From: DASCOT01 sp965197275
GTDB lineage: Bacteria; Acidobacteriota; UBA890; WLXD01
Assembly: GCA_965197275.1 (NCBI GenBank)
Contig: CBDAMQ010000026.1
Location: 248,001-312,000 of the forward strand
Direction: 5' to 3'
DNA length: 64,000 bases
Below, piece by piece: positions 34,590-44,807 of the stretch (positions within the stretch are counted from its first letter, which is position 1; every line of letters starts with the position of its first letter). The translations under genes and the position numbers were made by a program. Below the pieces are notes generated by a model, which saw only the letters and a list, made by a program, of their open reading frames with translations, did no database searches and had not been told where the DNA came from.

Positions 34590-35747
34590 TTAGACCTCCA
34601 CCGCCGGCAGAGCGCTCGCGGTCGCCGCCTGGACACACTGCACAATGCGCGCCGCCAGTCCTGCCGTCTGCTGGCGCACTGTTTCGTAGCCCAGCGACAG
34701 CCGCAGCGCCCCGCTCTGGTAGTGCTGCGGTACGGCGAGCGCCTCGAGCACCGGCGACGCATGCGCGACGCCGCTGGCGCAGGCCGACCCGGCCGATGCC
34801 GCGATGCCCTCCAAATCCAGGCAGGCGACCAGTAGATCGCCGGGGCAGTCAGCAAAGCACAGGTGGATCGTGTTGGGCAGACGCGGGGCGTTGGGCACCG
34901 TGACACGCACGTCGGCCGCCGATGCGACGATCTCTGCGGTGAGCGTGCTCGCCAGCACGCCGATGCGCTCGGCTTCGGCACGATGGCGGGCGCGGGCGCG
35001 CGCGCAGGCGGCGCCAAAGCCGGCGATGAGGCCGGTGGGCTCGGTGCCAGCGCGCCATCCACGCTGCTGGCCGCCACCGCGCAGCAGCGGAGTGAGATCG
35101 AGCGGGCGGCGCAGAACCAGGGCCCCGATACCCGGAGGACCGCCAATCTTGTGGCCCGAGAGGCTCAGCATGTCGACTCCCTCGAGTAGATTCTCGAGGT
35201 CCAGCCAGGCGGCGGCCTGCACCGCATCACAGTGCAACGGGATACCGCGCTCATTGGCCAGCGCGGCAACCTGGCGAATCGGCTGGAGGGTGCCGGTCTC
35301 GTTGTTCGCCGCCATGATCGAGATCAGCACCGTATCGTCCCGCAGCGCCGCCGCTACGGCCTCTGGGTCAGTCCGTCCCTCGCGGTCGACCGACACGCGC
35401 GTCGTTTCCACCCCGAACGTCTGCAGCGCCTCGGCCGGCTCGAGCACCGCAGGGTGCTCGATCGCCGAGACCACCAGATGGCCTCCCGGGGGCCATCCCA
35501 GCAACCCGGTGACCGCCAGATTGTCAGCCTCAGTGCCGCCGCTGGTGAACACCACGTCCAGACCGCCACATAGGTCGAGCACCTGCTGGCGGGCGATCTC
35601 CACCGCGGCTCGGGCTCGCTGACCGTCGCGGTGAATGCTCGACGGGTTGGCGGCCGCGTTGCCTAGCCAGGGTTCCATCGCCGTGCGGACCTCGGGAGCC
35701 AGGGGGGCGGTGGCGTTGTAGTCGAGATAGACGCGCGAACCGTGCAT
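34590..35747 (-). CDS. Cysteine desulfurase (NifS/IscS family)
   Basis: A 385-residue PLP enzyme. VYLDYNATAPLAPEV opens the protein; TSGGTEADNLAV and AIEHPAVL are family blocks, LSLSGHKIGGPPGIGAL holds the PLP Lys, and SAGSACASG the persulfide Cys. It supplies sulfur, most likely to MnmA next door. The ATG at 35747 starts just before conservation. A strong AGGGGAGG at 35764-35771 lies too far upstream for it and fits better an out-of-frame ATG at 35758, an oddity; TTG 35780 is the in-frame alternative. Confidence 0.92.
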   Translation of the reverse strand: MHGSRVYLDYNATAPLAPEVRTAMEPWLGNAAANPSSIHRDGQRARAAVEIARQQVLDLCGGLDVVFTSGGTEADNLAVTGLLGWPPGGHLVVSAIEHPAVLEPAEALQTFGVETTRVSVDREGRTDPEAVAAALRDDTVLISIMAANNETGTLQPIRQVAALANERGIPLHCDAVQAAAWLDLENLLEGVDMLSLSGHKIGGPPGIGALVLRRPLDLTPLLRGGGQQRGWRAGTEPTGLIAGFGAACARARARHRAEAERIGVLASTLTAEIVASAADVRVTVPNAPRLPNTIHLCFADCPGDLLVACLDLEGIAASAGSACASGVAHASPVLEALAVPQHYQSGALRLSLGYETVRQQTAGLAARIVQCVQAATASALPAVEV

Positions 35748-35855
35748 TGTGTGAGCATGCCACGCCTCCCCTAGGGGCAAAAGACACGGCCGAGCGGCCG
35801 AGCGGTTGCGTGGTAGCCTCAGTTCCCGACGTTTTGCACTTAGTCCGGTCCTGCA

Positions 35856-37046
35856 GTGTCCCGCCCGAGGTTCGAGCCCATGACCGAATTCGAAGCGCTC
35901 GATTTCTACGCGCTTGACGAGCTGCTTTCCGATGAGCAGAAGCTCGTGCGCGACACCGTCCGGCGGTTCGTGGCCGAACGGTGCTTACCGATCATCGAAG
36001 AGCATCAAGCGAAGGGGGAGTTCCCCAGCGAGCTGATCGCGCCCATCGCAGAGCTCGACCTGCTGGGAGCCAACCTGCCTGAGGAGTACGGCTGCGCCGG
36101 CCTGGAGAGCAGCACCTACGGGCTCATCATGCAGGAGCTCGAACGGGGCGACTCCGGTATCCGGTCCTTCGTCTCGGTGCAGGGCGCCTTGTGCATGTAT
36201 CCGATCTTCGAGTTCGGCTCCGAGGAACAGCGTCGACGCTGGCTGCCGGACATGGCGAAGGCCAAGGTGATCGGCTGTTTCGGCCTCACTGAGCCCGACG
36301 CCGGCTCGGACCCTGGCGCGATGCGGACGCGCGCCGTTCGCGATGGCGACGAGTGGGTGCTCAACGGCGTCAAGATGTGGATCACGAACGGCACGATGGC
36401 GCATATCGCCATCGTCTGGGCCGTCACCGACGACGGTATCCGCGGATTCATCGTGCCTACCGATACGCCGGGGTTTCAGGCCCTCCACGTAAAGGGCAAG
36501 TACTCGCTACGAGCGTCTGACACGGCCGAGCTCGTTCTGGAGGACGTTCGTTTGCCGGCCGACGCCGTGCTGCCCGGGTCCGGCGGCCTCAAGTCGCCGC
36601 TCATGTGCCTCAATCAGGCTCGTTTCGGGATTGCCTGGGGCGCGGTCGGCGCGGCGCAGGCGTGCTTCGATGAGGCGTTGCGGTACGCTGGCAACCGTAT
36701 CGTCTTCGACACACCGATCGCGTCCAAACAGCTCATCCAGGGACTGCTAGCCGATATGGCGTCGGAGATCACCAAGGCGCAACTGCTGTGCTGGCGCGTG
36801 GGACAACTCAAGGATGCCGGCAAGGTCAAACCGTGGCAGATATCGATGGCGAAGCGCAATAACGTGCGCATGGCGCTGGAGACCGCCCGTCGGTGTCGCG
36901 AGATACTGGGCGGCAACGGTATCCTCGACGAGTATCAGGTGTTCCGTCATCTGGTGAACCTGGAGACCGTCTACACGTATGAGGGGACGCACCAGGTACA
37001 CACCCTGATCATCGGTCAGGCGCTCACCGGGGTGTCCGCGTTTTGA
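35856..37046 (+). CDS. Glutaryl-CoA dehydrogenase-like acyl-CoA dehydrogenase
   Basis: A 396-residue FAD enzyme. ERGDSGIRSFVSVQGALCMYPI, LTEPDAGSDPGAM and the end YTYEGTHQVHTLIIGQALTG, with the catalytic Glu in YEGT, are typical of glutaryl-CoA dehydrogenases. These oxidise and decarboxylate glutaryl-CoA to crotonyl-CoA in Lys/Trp or aromatic degradation. The GTG start at 35856 is provisional; ATG 35880 is the alternative. TGGTAGCCT (35811-35819) is a possible extended -10. It stands alone, divergent from the desulfurase. A thiolase and a hydroxybutyryl-CoA dehydrogenase that could act downstream lie 8 kb away. Confidence 0.85.
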   Translation: MSRPRFEPMTEFEALDFYALDELLSDEQKLVRDTVRRFVAERCLPIIEEHQAKGEFPSELIAPIAELDLLGANLPEEYGCAGLESSTYGLIMQELERGDSGIRSFVSVQGALCMYPIFEFGSEEQRRRWLPDMAKAKVIGCFGLTEPDAGSDPGAMRTRAVRDGDEWVLNGVKMWITNGTMAHIAIVWAVTDDGIRGFIVPTDTPGFQALHVKGKYSLRASDTAELVLEDVRLPADAVLPGSGGLKSPLMCLNQARFGIAWGAVGAAQACFDEALRYAGNRIVFDTPIASKQLIQGLLADMASEITKAQLLCWRVGQLKDAGKVKPWQISMAKRNNVRMALETARRCREILGGNGILDEYQVFRHLVNLETVYTYEGTHQVHTLIIGQALTGVSAF

Positions 37047-37073
37047 TGGCGCTCTACCTCCAGGCGGTCCTCG

Positions 37074-37103
37074 TTGACCCTGTTGCGGCGACGTTGCTAG
37101 AGT
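37074..37103 (+). promoter_or_regulatory. Promoter of the tRNA-Gly gene
   Basis: TTGACC (37074-37079), an 18-base spacer and the extended -10 TGCTAGAGT (37095-37103) lie 33 bases before the tRNA. This is the best example of the recurring TGCTAnnnT promoter form in the window. Confidence 0.65.
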
Positions 37104-37136
37104 CATCGCTTCATGGTGCCGGTGCTACCACGCTCC

Positions 37137-37209
37137 GCGGGTATAGCTCAGTTGGTAGAGCGTCGGCTTCCCAAGCCGAAGGCCACGGGTTCGAGCCCCG
37201 TTACCCGCT
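37137..37209 (+). tRNA. tRNA-Gly (anticodon CCC)
   Basis: Full cloverleaf: acceptor arm GCGGGTA/TACCCGC, D arm GCTC/GAGC, anticodon stem TCGGC/GCCGA with loop TTCCCAA (anticodon CCC), T arm ACGGG/CCCGT with loop TTCGAGC. CCA is not encoded. Confidence 0.95.
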
Positions 37210-37274
37210 CTTGACATCGTCTGCCAGCGTCTCCCGGTGGCCAACGAGCGCTGCGTCCAACTATCGAGGACACC

Positions 37275-37612
37275 ATGTCGGACAAGGCGAGTAGCGCCCG
37301 TTCCTATCTGGGCCCGGGTTGCGTTTTCGAGGGAGATATCCGTGGGAGCGGGTCGCTCGAGTGCCATGGCACCGTCACCGGTACGGTGACACTCGATGGC
37401 GAAGTGGTGATCGGCGAGCGCGGGCGCGCCAAGGCGACCTTGTGCGGCGACCGGATCGTGGTCGACGGCTATCTGGATGGCGACGCAAGCGGTCTGCAGA
37501 AGGTCGAGGTCGGGGCGACCGGCCAGGTCACCGGCGACATCCGGGCGCCATCGGTGGCTTTTGCCGAGGGGGCGCTCTTCGAGGGCAACTTAGAGATGCG
37601 GGCCACGAAGGA

Positions 37613-37616
<4 letters not shown>
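37275..37616 (+). CDS. Bactofilin
   Basis: A 113-residue polymer-forming cytoskeletal protein. The short polar N-terminus is followed by a right-handed beta-helix with repeating hydrophobic-Gly turns (VFEGDIRGSGSLECHGTVTG, VVDGYLDGDASG, VTGDIRAPSVAF, LFEGNLEMR). Bactofilins assemble nucleotide-free filaments on the membrane and guide local cell-wall growth. It is coupled to ald by an ATGA overlap and preceded by GAGGACACC. Confidence 0.93.
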
Positions 37617-38725
<1,109 letters not shown>

Positions 38726-38741
38726 GTGCCCAGAGAACGGG

Positions 38742-39542
38742 ATGAGCTCTGACAGGCGGGCTACGCAGCTTCGGGTGCTCCTGGACGGAGATCTTCCCGG
38801 GGCCGCCAACATGGCCATCGACGACGCGTTGCTGCAAGGTTCTGCGGCGCACCAGTACAGCATGCGCTGGTACGCGTGGACGCGGCCAACGGTCTCGCTC
38901 GGCTATGCGCAGCAGTGGCGCGACGGATTCGATCCGCGTCGGGCCAGACGGCTGGGTGTCGACCTGGTTCGGCGCCGCACCGGGGGCCGCGCTGTCCTCC
39001 ATGCCGGCGAGCTCACCTACGCGATCACGGGCCCGACCGAGTCGGGCCCGTTCGCCGGCGGCGTATTGCCGACGTATGAGGTCATCGCCGGCGGCATGGT
39101 GGTCGGATTGCGGCGCCTTGGCGCCGACGTTCGGCTGGTTCGTGCGCGCGGTCGACGCGGGCGCGATCAACCGGGCGCGTGCTTCGCTGCCAGGGCCCTG
39201 CACGAGGTCGTCGGCGACGGGCGCAAGCTGCTCGGAAGCGCCCAGCGCCGACGGGCGGGTCGGGTGCTGCAGCATGGCTCATTGCCGCTGCTGCCGCCGG
39301 ACCCGATGCTGTGGAGCGTGCTCGGTAGCACCGGACCCGGCGCGGCGCGGGGGACAGTGGGGCTTTATGAGCTGTTGCCGGGACGACCGGGCCGGCGGAG
39401 GATCGCCACGACGTTGTCGCAGGCGGTCGCCGAAGCCCTCGGCCTGGTCCCTCACGTCGGCCGCTTGAGCCGCGCCGAGCGCGTTGCCGCGGCACGTCGG
39501 CGGAAGCTCTACATCGATCACCGTCACACGCTGCGGCACTGA
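38742..39542 (+). CDS. LipM-like octanoyltransferase / lipoate-protein ligase family
   Basis: A 266-residue BPL/LplA/LipB-fold protein. LVRRRTGGRAVLHAGELTYAITGP is the substrate-pocket motif, and GACFAARALHEVVGDGRKLLGSAQ carries the Cys and Lys arrangement of LipM (octanoyl-ACP to GcvH transfer) more closely than LplA. It would attach octanoyl groups that a lipoyl synthase completes. The ATG at 38742 has AGAGAACGGG upstream. A stretch after LVRARGRRGRDQ is unusually Arg-rich. Confidence 0.8.
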   Translation: MSSDRRATQLRVLLDGDLPGAANMAIDDALLQGSAAHQYSMRWYAWTRPTVSLGYAQQWRDGFDPRRARRLGVDLVRRRTGGRAVLHAGELTYAITGPTESGPFAGGVLPTYEVIAGGMVVGLRRLGADVRLVRARGRRGRDQPGACFAARALHEVVGDGRKLLGSAQRRRAGRVLQHGSLPLLPPDPMLWSVLGSTGPGAARGTVGLYELLPGRPGRRRIATTLSQAVAEALGLVPHVGRLSRAERVAAARRRKLYIDHRHTLRH

Positions 39543-39572
39543 TCATCGGCCGTGCTGGGGCCGACAAGGGCG

Positions 39573-39581
39573 TGCTATTCT
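39573..39581 (+). promoter_or_regulatory. Extended -10 (TGCTATTCT) upstream of the TonB-like operon
   Basis: A TGCTAnnCT-type extended -10 in the 184-base gap after the LipM-like gene. The -35 region is poor. It would give a leader of about 140 bases; I see no clear structure in that leader. Confidence 0.35.
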
Positions 39582-39726
39582 CATTCTCGAGGGGTTGCGA
39601 GGGCGCGTAACCTTAAGGGCACGTGGGTTTGTAGACGTGGGCTGGCGGCGCACATGGGCCACAGCCCGTCCGGGTCCCCGTCACGGTCCCGTGGCCCGGC
39701 GGTCACCTCTGAGCGCGCACGATCGA

Positions 39727-40743
39727 ATGAGTGACATCACCCGGCGCCAGGCTCCTCGGCAGGGATTTACCCTCGGCCGCGCGGTTGCCTTCGCCATCGC
39801 CCTGCATGTGCTGTTCGGTGGTCTGCTGAACTGGTGGCCCGGGCTCTTGTTCCCGACCCCAGCGTCTGCCGCGACCGAGCCGCCGCCACTCCAGTTCACC
39901 TTCGTCGACACCCCGGAGACCGAGCCGCCGGAGGAGCCGCCCGACACCGCGACGATGTCGGATATCGATCGCCTCGCGGCGGATGATTCACCGCGCGACG
40001 ATCAGCCGCTGCCGTTCTCGGAGGGCAATACCGCCGCCCAAGTCATTCGACCCGCGGTGGTGCCCATCGAGACACCGGCGGCCGAGGCACAGCCGCCGGT
40101 GCCGGAAGCGCCGCCGGCGCGGCCGGAGGAACGCCCTGAAGCGGCGGAGCCGGTGGCCGATGTGCCCGAAGCTCCAGAGGAATCCGACATCGAGGCCGCC
40201 GAACCCGAGGCAACGCCTGCCGAGGATCCCGCCGAGACGCTCGAGGACGTCGCCGAGACGGTGACCATTCCGCCGCGGCGGCCGAGCTTGAGAAGCCAGC
40301 TGACACGGCTGGAGTCGTTCGTCGATCCACAGATGTACGCCAACGCAGACGGCGGTGTCCAGGAATCGGAGGGGCTAGCTCAGTTCGATACCCATGGTTA
40401 CGATCTCGGTGCGTACCTGAATCAGGTGCTTCGGCGCATCAAGAGACACTGGCGAGCCAACATGCCGCCGCTGATCCGTACCGGAATCGGCGGCGCAACG
40501 TTCGTCTCCCTGTCGATTCGCCGGCACGAGGGCGCCAACGGCGACGAGGTGGCGACGATCGTCATCGAGCGCACCTGGCCCTCGGGCCAGCCGGCATATG
40601 ACGCCGGCGCGCGGTTCGCGCTGGAGCTGTCGAATCCGTTGCCACCGATTCCGGACTACTATCCGTACGAAGACATCAACGGTCGCCTGGGTTTCATCTA
40701 CAACATGGGCACCGAGGAAGTGGTCTTTCCCGAAGAGCAATAG
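39727..40743 (+). CDS. TonB/TolA-like periplasm-spanning protein
   Basis: A 338-residue protein with one N-terminal membrane helix (about 18-42, AVAFAIALHVLFGGLLN). A long Pro/Glu/Ala-rich rod (about 50-190) follows, and then a C-terminal globular domain with YLNQVLRRIKRHWRANMPP, a TonB_C/TolA-like helix, and ATFVSLSIRR. Such proteins carry proton-motive-force energy from ExbB/ExbD-type complexes to the outer membrane. The two genes that follow encode exactly such a complex. Whether it serves transport (Ton) or envelope constriction (Tol) is unclear. Confidence 0.75.
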   Translation: MSDITRRQAPRQGFTLGRAVAFAIALHVLFGGLLNWWPGLLFPTPASAATEPPPLQFTFVDTPETEPPEEPPDTATMSDIDRLAADDSPRDDQPLPFSEGNTAAQVIRPAVVPIETPAAEAQPPVPEAPPARPEERPEAAEPVADVPEAPEESDIEAAEPEATPAEDPAETLEDVAETVTIPPRRPSLRSQLTRLESFVDPQMYANADGGVQESEGLAQFDTHGYDLGAYLNQVLRRIKRHWRANMPPLIRTGIGGATFVSLSIRRHEGANGDEVATIVIERTWPSGQPAYDAGARFALELSNPLPPIPDYYPYEDINGRLGFIYNMGTEEVVFPEEQ

Positions 40744-40776
40744 CTCGTCGGCGTCCAGATCGGAGTGGATTCGCGC

Positions 40777-41424
40777 ATGATCGAGGTGTTGCAGAGCGGC
40801 GGACCCGTAATGATCCCGCTCGGGATCTGCTCGGTGCTTGCGCTTGCCATCATGGCCGAGCGGTTCTGGAACCTGCGCGACACGAAAGTACTTCCGCCAG
40901 CCGAGGTGGCGCATATCCACGCGCTCATCGATCGCGGCGAGTTCGTTCGTGCCGAGGAATACGCCGCGAGTCGGCCGGGCCCGTTGAACAACATCCTCCT
41001 GCCCGCCCTGCAATCACGCGCCGAGTCGAGGGAGTTCATCCGCGAGCTAGTGCGCGATGCCGGGCGTCAGGAGGTCCCCGAGCTCGAGCGTTACCTGGGC
41101 GTTCTGGGCACTGTTGCCAGCATCTCGCCGCTGCTAGGACTGCTGGGCACCGTGCTGGGAATGATCCAGGTTTTCTCCGTCATCTCGCTGCAGGGCGTTG
41201 GACAGGCAAACGCCCTCTCGGGTGGTATCTCCGAAGCGATGATCACGACGGCCACCGGGTTGACGATCGCGATTCCGGCGCTCGCCGGATACAACTACTA
41301 CGTCGGCAAGGCCGAGGGCATGGTGCTGGAGATGGAACGCCTGGTGCTGGCTATGATCAAGCTGATCGTCGAGCGCCGGACCCCGTCAGCGGCTGGCACT
41401 TCAGCGCCGGATGACCGCTCGTGA
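40777..41424 (+). CDS. exbB: ExbB/TolQ-type proton channel (MotA/TolQ/ExbB family)
   Basis: A 215-residue inner-membrane protein. The first membrane helix (about 10-30, PVMIPLGICSVLALAIMAE) is followed by a cytoplasmic loop and two helices (ISPLLGLLGTVLGMIQVF and EAMITTATGLTIAIPALAGY), the family signature. ATG 40777 has GGAG 11 bases upstream; GTG 40765 is the alternative. It forms the pentameric channel with the ExbD-like partner next door. Confidence 0.92.
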   Translation: MIEVLQSGGPVMIPLGICSVLALAIMAERFWNLRDTKVLPPAEVAHIHALIDRGEFVRAEEYAASRPGPLNNILLPALQSRAESREFIRELVRDAGRQEVPELERYLGVLGTVASISPLLGLLGTVLGMIQVFSVISLQGVGQANALSGGISEAMITTATGLTIAIPALAGYNYYVGKAEGMVLEMERLVLAMIKLIVERRTPSAAGTSAPDDRS

Positions 41425-41471
41425 TTCGGGCGCTGTTGCCGCCACGCCGCTCGCAGCCGGGGACCTAACGG

Positions 41472-41876
41472 ATGTTGACCGAGACGCGAAATCGGCAACG
41501 GCGCGCCAGCGTCGACATGTCACCGCTGATTGACGTCGTGTTCCTGCTGCTGATCTTCTTTGCCGTGACCACGACCTTTCTCGAGCAGTCGGGCATGGAT
41601 CTCGAGCTGCCCGCATCCAGCACTGCAACGACCACGGCGCAAGCGGCGATTGTCGTCGAGATATCCGTAGACGGCGAGATCCGTCTGGACGGTGAGGTGC
41701 TCACCGCCGATGCCCTCGAGCAACGGGTGGCAGCGCTCAACGACGAGGACCGCGCCAAGATAACGGTCCGCGCCGACCGATCCATCGAGCTGGGCACGGC
41801 CGTGCAAGTGATCGATGCGCTGCGAAAGGGCGGAGCAGAGGGCATCTCGCTGCCCATGGTGCCGCTGGATCAGTGA
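41472..41876 (+). CDS. exbD: ExbD/TolR-type proton-channel partner
   Basis: A 134-residue protein. A single membrane helix near the N-terminus starts with SPLIDVVFLLLIFF, whose Asp is the conserved proton-carrying residue. The periplasmic domain is short (KITVRADRSIELGTAVQVID). It is read with exbB after a 47-base gap and overlaps miaA with GTGA. Confidence 0.93.
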   Translation: MLTETRNRQRRASVDMSPLIDVVFLLLIFFAVTTTFLEQSGMDLELPASSTATTTAQAAIVVEISVDGEIRLDGEVLTADALEQRVAALNDEDRAKITVRADRSIELGTAVQVIDALRKGGAEGISLPMVPLDQ

Positions 41877-42925
41877 GCCCCTCTGAGGGGTGCAGCGAGC
41901 ACCGCGGTGAGGGAGCAGCGCCGCTGCTGGTTATTGTCGGTCCCACGGCCGCGGGTAAGTCGAGGCTCGCCGAGCGGCTCGCTGCGAGTCTCGACGGTGA
42001 GCTGGTGTCCGCCGACGCGCTGCAGGTCTACCGCGGGCTCGACATCGGTACCGCCAAGCCGACCGCCGAGACTCGGGCGCGGTATGTCTATCATTGCATC
42101 GACGACCTGGATCCGGCGGAACGGTGTTCAGCCGGATCCTTCGCGGCTACCGCGTGGCATGCAATTGACGAGATCCGTGCATACGGGCGGCAGCCGATAC
42201 TGGTGGGCGGCAGCGGGTTCTACGTGCAGGCGGTGACCGAGGGGCTACACGAGGCCCCGGTAAGCGACCCGGCTTGGCGCCAGGCGCTGAGCCGGCTTCG
42301 TGATCGCCGTGGCGTCGAGTTCCTGCACGGCGCACTGCGCCGCCTCGACCCACAGTCCGCAGCACGGATCGGTGAACGTGACGCGCAGCGGATTCTTCGC
42401 GCCCTCGAAGTTACCTTCCGTACCGGTTGGCGGATGAGTGACGTCGCACAGCGGAACAGTCGCCGCCCGCCAAGCGCACCCTCAGCGGCGTGGCTCGGTG
42501 TGAGCTGGCCGCGAGCGATGCTCTACGAGCGCATCGAGCGGCGAGTGGACCAGATGCTCGCAGACGGGTGGATCGCTGAGGTCGAGGGCCTGTTGGCGGC
42601 AGGAGTGTCGCCCGATGCACACGCGTTGCAGGCAATTGGCTATCGCCAGCTCGCACGTGTCTGCGCCGGGCAGCTCGGGCTCGATTCTGCTCGCGACGAG
42701 ATCGTCCGTGCCACCCGACGCTATGCCAAACGTCAGCTGGCGTGGTTCCGGCGCTGGCCGCAGATCAATTGGTTGGAGTACGGGGCCGGACAAGACCCCG
42801 GCGGCGAGTCCGAACCAGGGCGGGCGCTGCGCCTGGCACGGTCAGTGCTGTCAGCGGCTGCCATCGGTGCCGAGGCCAGCGATGTTGCCGCGCCGCAACC
42901 CGAGAGTCACAATGGACGTCAATGA
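41873..42925 (+). CDS. miaA: tRNA dimethylallyltransferase MiaA
   Basis: A 350-residue enzyme adding dimethylallyl to A37 of tRNAs reading UNN codons. The P-loop GPTAAGKS is at about 23-30, SADALQVYRGLDIGTAKP holds the catalytic Asp region, and GGSGFYVQAV, RRYAKRQLAWFRRW are family blocks. The GTG start overlaps the exbD stop. The C-terminal 40 residues (after WLEYG) are unconserved. Ends ATGA with the next gene. Confidence 0.95.
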   Translation: MSPSEGCSEHRGEGAAPLLVIVGPTAAGKSRLAERLAASLDGELVSADALQVYRGLDIGTAKPTAETRARYVYHCIDDLDPAERCSAGSFAATAWHAIDEIRAYGRQPILVGGSGFYVQAVTEGLHEAPVSDPAWRQALSRLRDRRGVEFLHGALRRLDPQSAARIGERDAQRILRALEVTFRTGWRMSDVAQRNSRRPPSAPSAAWLGVSWPRAMLYERIERRVDQMLADGWIAEVEGLLAAGVSPDAHALQAIGYRQLARVCAGQLGLDSARDEIVRATRRYAKRQLAWFRRWPQINWLEYGAGQDPGGESEPGRALRLARSVLSAAAIGAEASDVAAPQPESHNGRQ

Positions 42926-44250
42926 ACGGACGTAGGCCATTCGTAGCAGCGCTACTGTGGGCAACGGTCTTGCTGGCCGGTTGTGCCGCGACCACCGCCG
43001 CGCCGGCATCGCGGCCGAGCGCCACCAACACCCTCGACCCGGCACGGGTTCCGCCGGCGCCGGCGACTGCATCGGCATCCCTCGCGGCAGCCTGGGACGG
43101 GGTCCGTGACGCGCCACCAGCCAGTGCTCCGGCCGCTCTTACGGCACAGGAGGCGGCAACTCCTATCGGTAGGACGGTCTCCGGGTTCGCCGCGTTGCGG
43201 CGCGGGGATCTTCTGGCGGCGCGCGACGCCTTCGGGCTGGTGCTGGGGGAGGGGCCGATGGCAGAGGCAGCCTATGGGATGGGCCTCGTGGCGCTGCTCC
43301 AGGGGCGTCCCGACCTGGCGCGTGGCTGGTTCGAAACGGCACTGGACGCAGAGCCTGATCTGACACGCGCGGTGCTCGAGCTGCGGCAGCTCAGCCTCGA
43401 CGACGTCGGCCCGTTGCTCATGCGGGCCGAGTTGGCGGCCAACGCCGGCGATGCGGAGGGTGCCGAGGCGGCCTACGAGGAGGCCATCGTTGCCGCACCT
43501 GAGCTGCAGGGTCCGTACTTGCGGATCGCCGCTCTACGCGAGAGGCAAGGCGATGCGGAGGGGGCGATCAGGGTTCTCGACGTAGGGCGTCGCCGCACCG
43601 GCGACGGCCCGCTGATCTTGGAGAGGCTCGGGATGCTGTATCGCAGCACCCAGCGCTACGCCGAATCGAACGACGTTCTCCAGCGCCTCGCAGACGCGCT
43701 CCCCGGCGATCGCCGAGTCGGTGACCTGGCGCGCGAAGCTCGCGATCTGTTCGAGCGGGATTCACTGCCAGCTCAGTACCGTGAGCTGGCAGCCAAGTCG
43801 GTGATCACGCGGGAGGATCTGGCCGCTCTCCTGGCCATAAACCTGGCAATGCTCGAGGGGCGCGTCGAGAACCGTCCGGGTGTGATCGTCGGGGACCTCG
43901 GCGACCGCTGGTCGACCCCCTTTGTCCAGCGCACGGTCTCCTGGGGCGTCCTCGACGTGTATCAGAACAATGACTTCTTCCCGCAGATGCAGGTACGGCG
44001 CAGCATGTTGGTAGAGGCGTGCTATCGGGTGCTGGAGCTGGTCGGAGCTGCCGCCGATGCGCCGCGCGCGCCGCTCGATGACCCGCCGCCCGGGCATCTC
44101 CTGTACCGTCCGGTACAGGCAGTGGTCGGGTTGCGCATCCTGTCGGCTGACAGCGAGGGCGCGCTTGATCTGCTGGCGTTGGTCTCCGGTGCCGAGGCGA
44201 TGGCGGCCGTCGAGCGCCTGACCGCGGTGGTACGCCGGAGTGCCGATTGA
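42922..44250 (+). CDS. TPR-repeat lipoprotein
   Basis: A 442-residue protein. The signal peptide ends in the lipobox LLAGC (Cys about 20), then a Pro/Ala/Ser/Thr-rich linker (25-75), then TPR-like helices (AYGMGLVALLQGRPDLARGW; EGAEAAYEEAIVAAPELQGP; RLGMLYRSTQRYAESNDVLQ). The C-terminal 160 residues (DLAALLAINL, VGDLGDRWSTPFVQ) resemble an SLH-like or cargo domain I cannot name. Probably a periplasmic scaffold at the outer membrane. It is translationally coupled to miaA. Confidence 0.7.
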   Translation: MNGRRPFVAALLWATVLLAGCAATTAAPASRPSATNTLDPARVPPAPATASASLAAAWDGVRDAPPASAPAALTAQEAATPIGRTVSGFAALRRGDLLAARDAFGLVLGEGPMAEAAYGMGLVALLQGRPDLARGWFETALDAEPDLTRAVLELRQLSLDDVGPLLMRAELAANAGDAEGAEAAYEEAIVAAPELQGPYLRIAALRERQGDAEGAIRVLDVGRRRTGDGPLILERLGMLYRSTQRYAESNDVLQRLADALPGDRRVGDLAREARDLFERDSLPAQYRELAAKSVITREDLAALLAINLAMLEGRVENRPGVIVGDLGDRWSTPFVQRTVSWGVLDVYQNNDFFPQMQVRRSMLVEACYRVLELVGAAADAPRAPLDDPPPGHLLYRPVQAVVGLRILSADSEGALDLLALVSGAEAMAAVERLTAVVRRSAD

Positions 44251-44342
44251 CGCCACCGTTCACACCCGAACGGCCGCAAGGCCGACCGTTTGCGCCCAGT
44301 GATGGCGCCGACTACGATCAGCCTCGCAGGAGGGACGAAAGC

Positions 44343-44807
44343 GTGACCGGCTCCCCAGACGACATCTCCTTGGACGCAGCCGCCGCCAGCGATGAGGAAC
44401 GATCCGCCGCGGACGATGTGTCGGCTCGCCCGGAACCCGCGGAGATGCCGCGCGCCCTGCTCGGGTGCGTGCTGGCTTGGGCCCTACCGGGCGTCGGGCA
44501 CGTCGTCCTTGGCCGCTGGGCACGCGGGCTGCTTTTCGGATCCGTGGTCATCGCCTTGCTGCTGGGCGGCATTGCCTTGGAGGGCAAGGTATACAAGCCG
44601 ATTTCCGGCGAGCCGCTCACCTACCTCGCGGCGCTCGGTGCCGCGGGCGTCGGGATCCCTTATGGGTTGACGCACGCTTTCGGGTGGGCAGAGGGAAACA
44701 TCGAGGGCGCCTTCTTCGAGTACGGCAACACGTTCACCCTGGTGGCCGGACTGCTCAACTTGCTGGCCGTGCTCGATGCGTTCGACGTCGCGATTGGTCG
44801 ACGGTAG
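44343..44807 (+). CDS. DUF6677-like membrane protein
   Basis: A 154-residue protein with a charged N-terminus and about three or four hydrophobic segments (ALLGCVLAWALPGVGHVVLG, FGSVVIALLLGGIAL, LAALGAAGVGIPYGL, TLVAGLLNLLAVLDAFDVA). The first block with WALPGxGHxxLGR is typical of DUF6677. I prefer GTG 44343 because AGGAGG lies 9 bases upstream. TTG 44247, overlapping the TPR gene stop as TTGA, would add 32 polar residues and is a real alternative. Function unknown. Confidence 0.7.
   Translation: MTGSPDDISLDAAAASDEERSAADDVSARPEPAEMPRALLGCVLAWALPGVGHVVLGRWARGLLFGSVVIALLLGGIALEGKVYKPISGEPLTYLAALGAAGVGIPYGLTHAFGWAEGNIEGAFFEYGNTFTLVAGLLNLLAVLDAFDVAIGRR

Noticed and set aside
35720..35758. Out-of-frame ATG at 35758 with an ideal ribosome site before the cysteine desulfurase
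   Set aside because: The frame does not encode a recognisable product, and joining it to the desulfurase would need a frameshift for which there is no slippery sequence.
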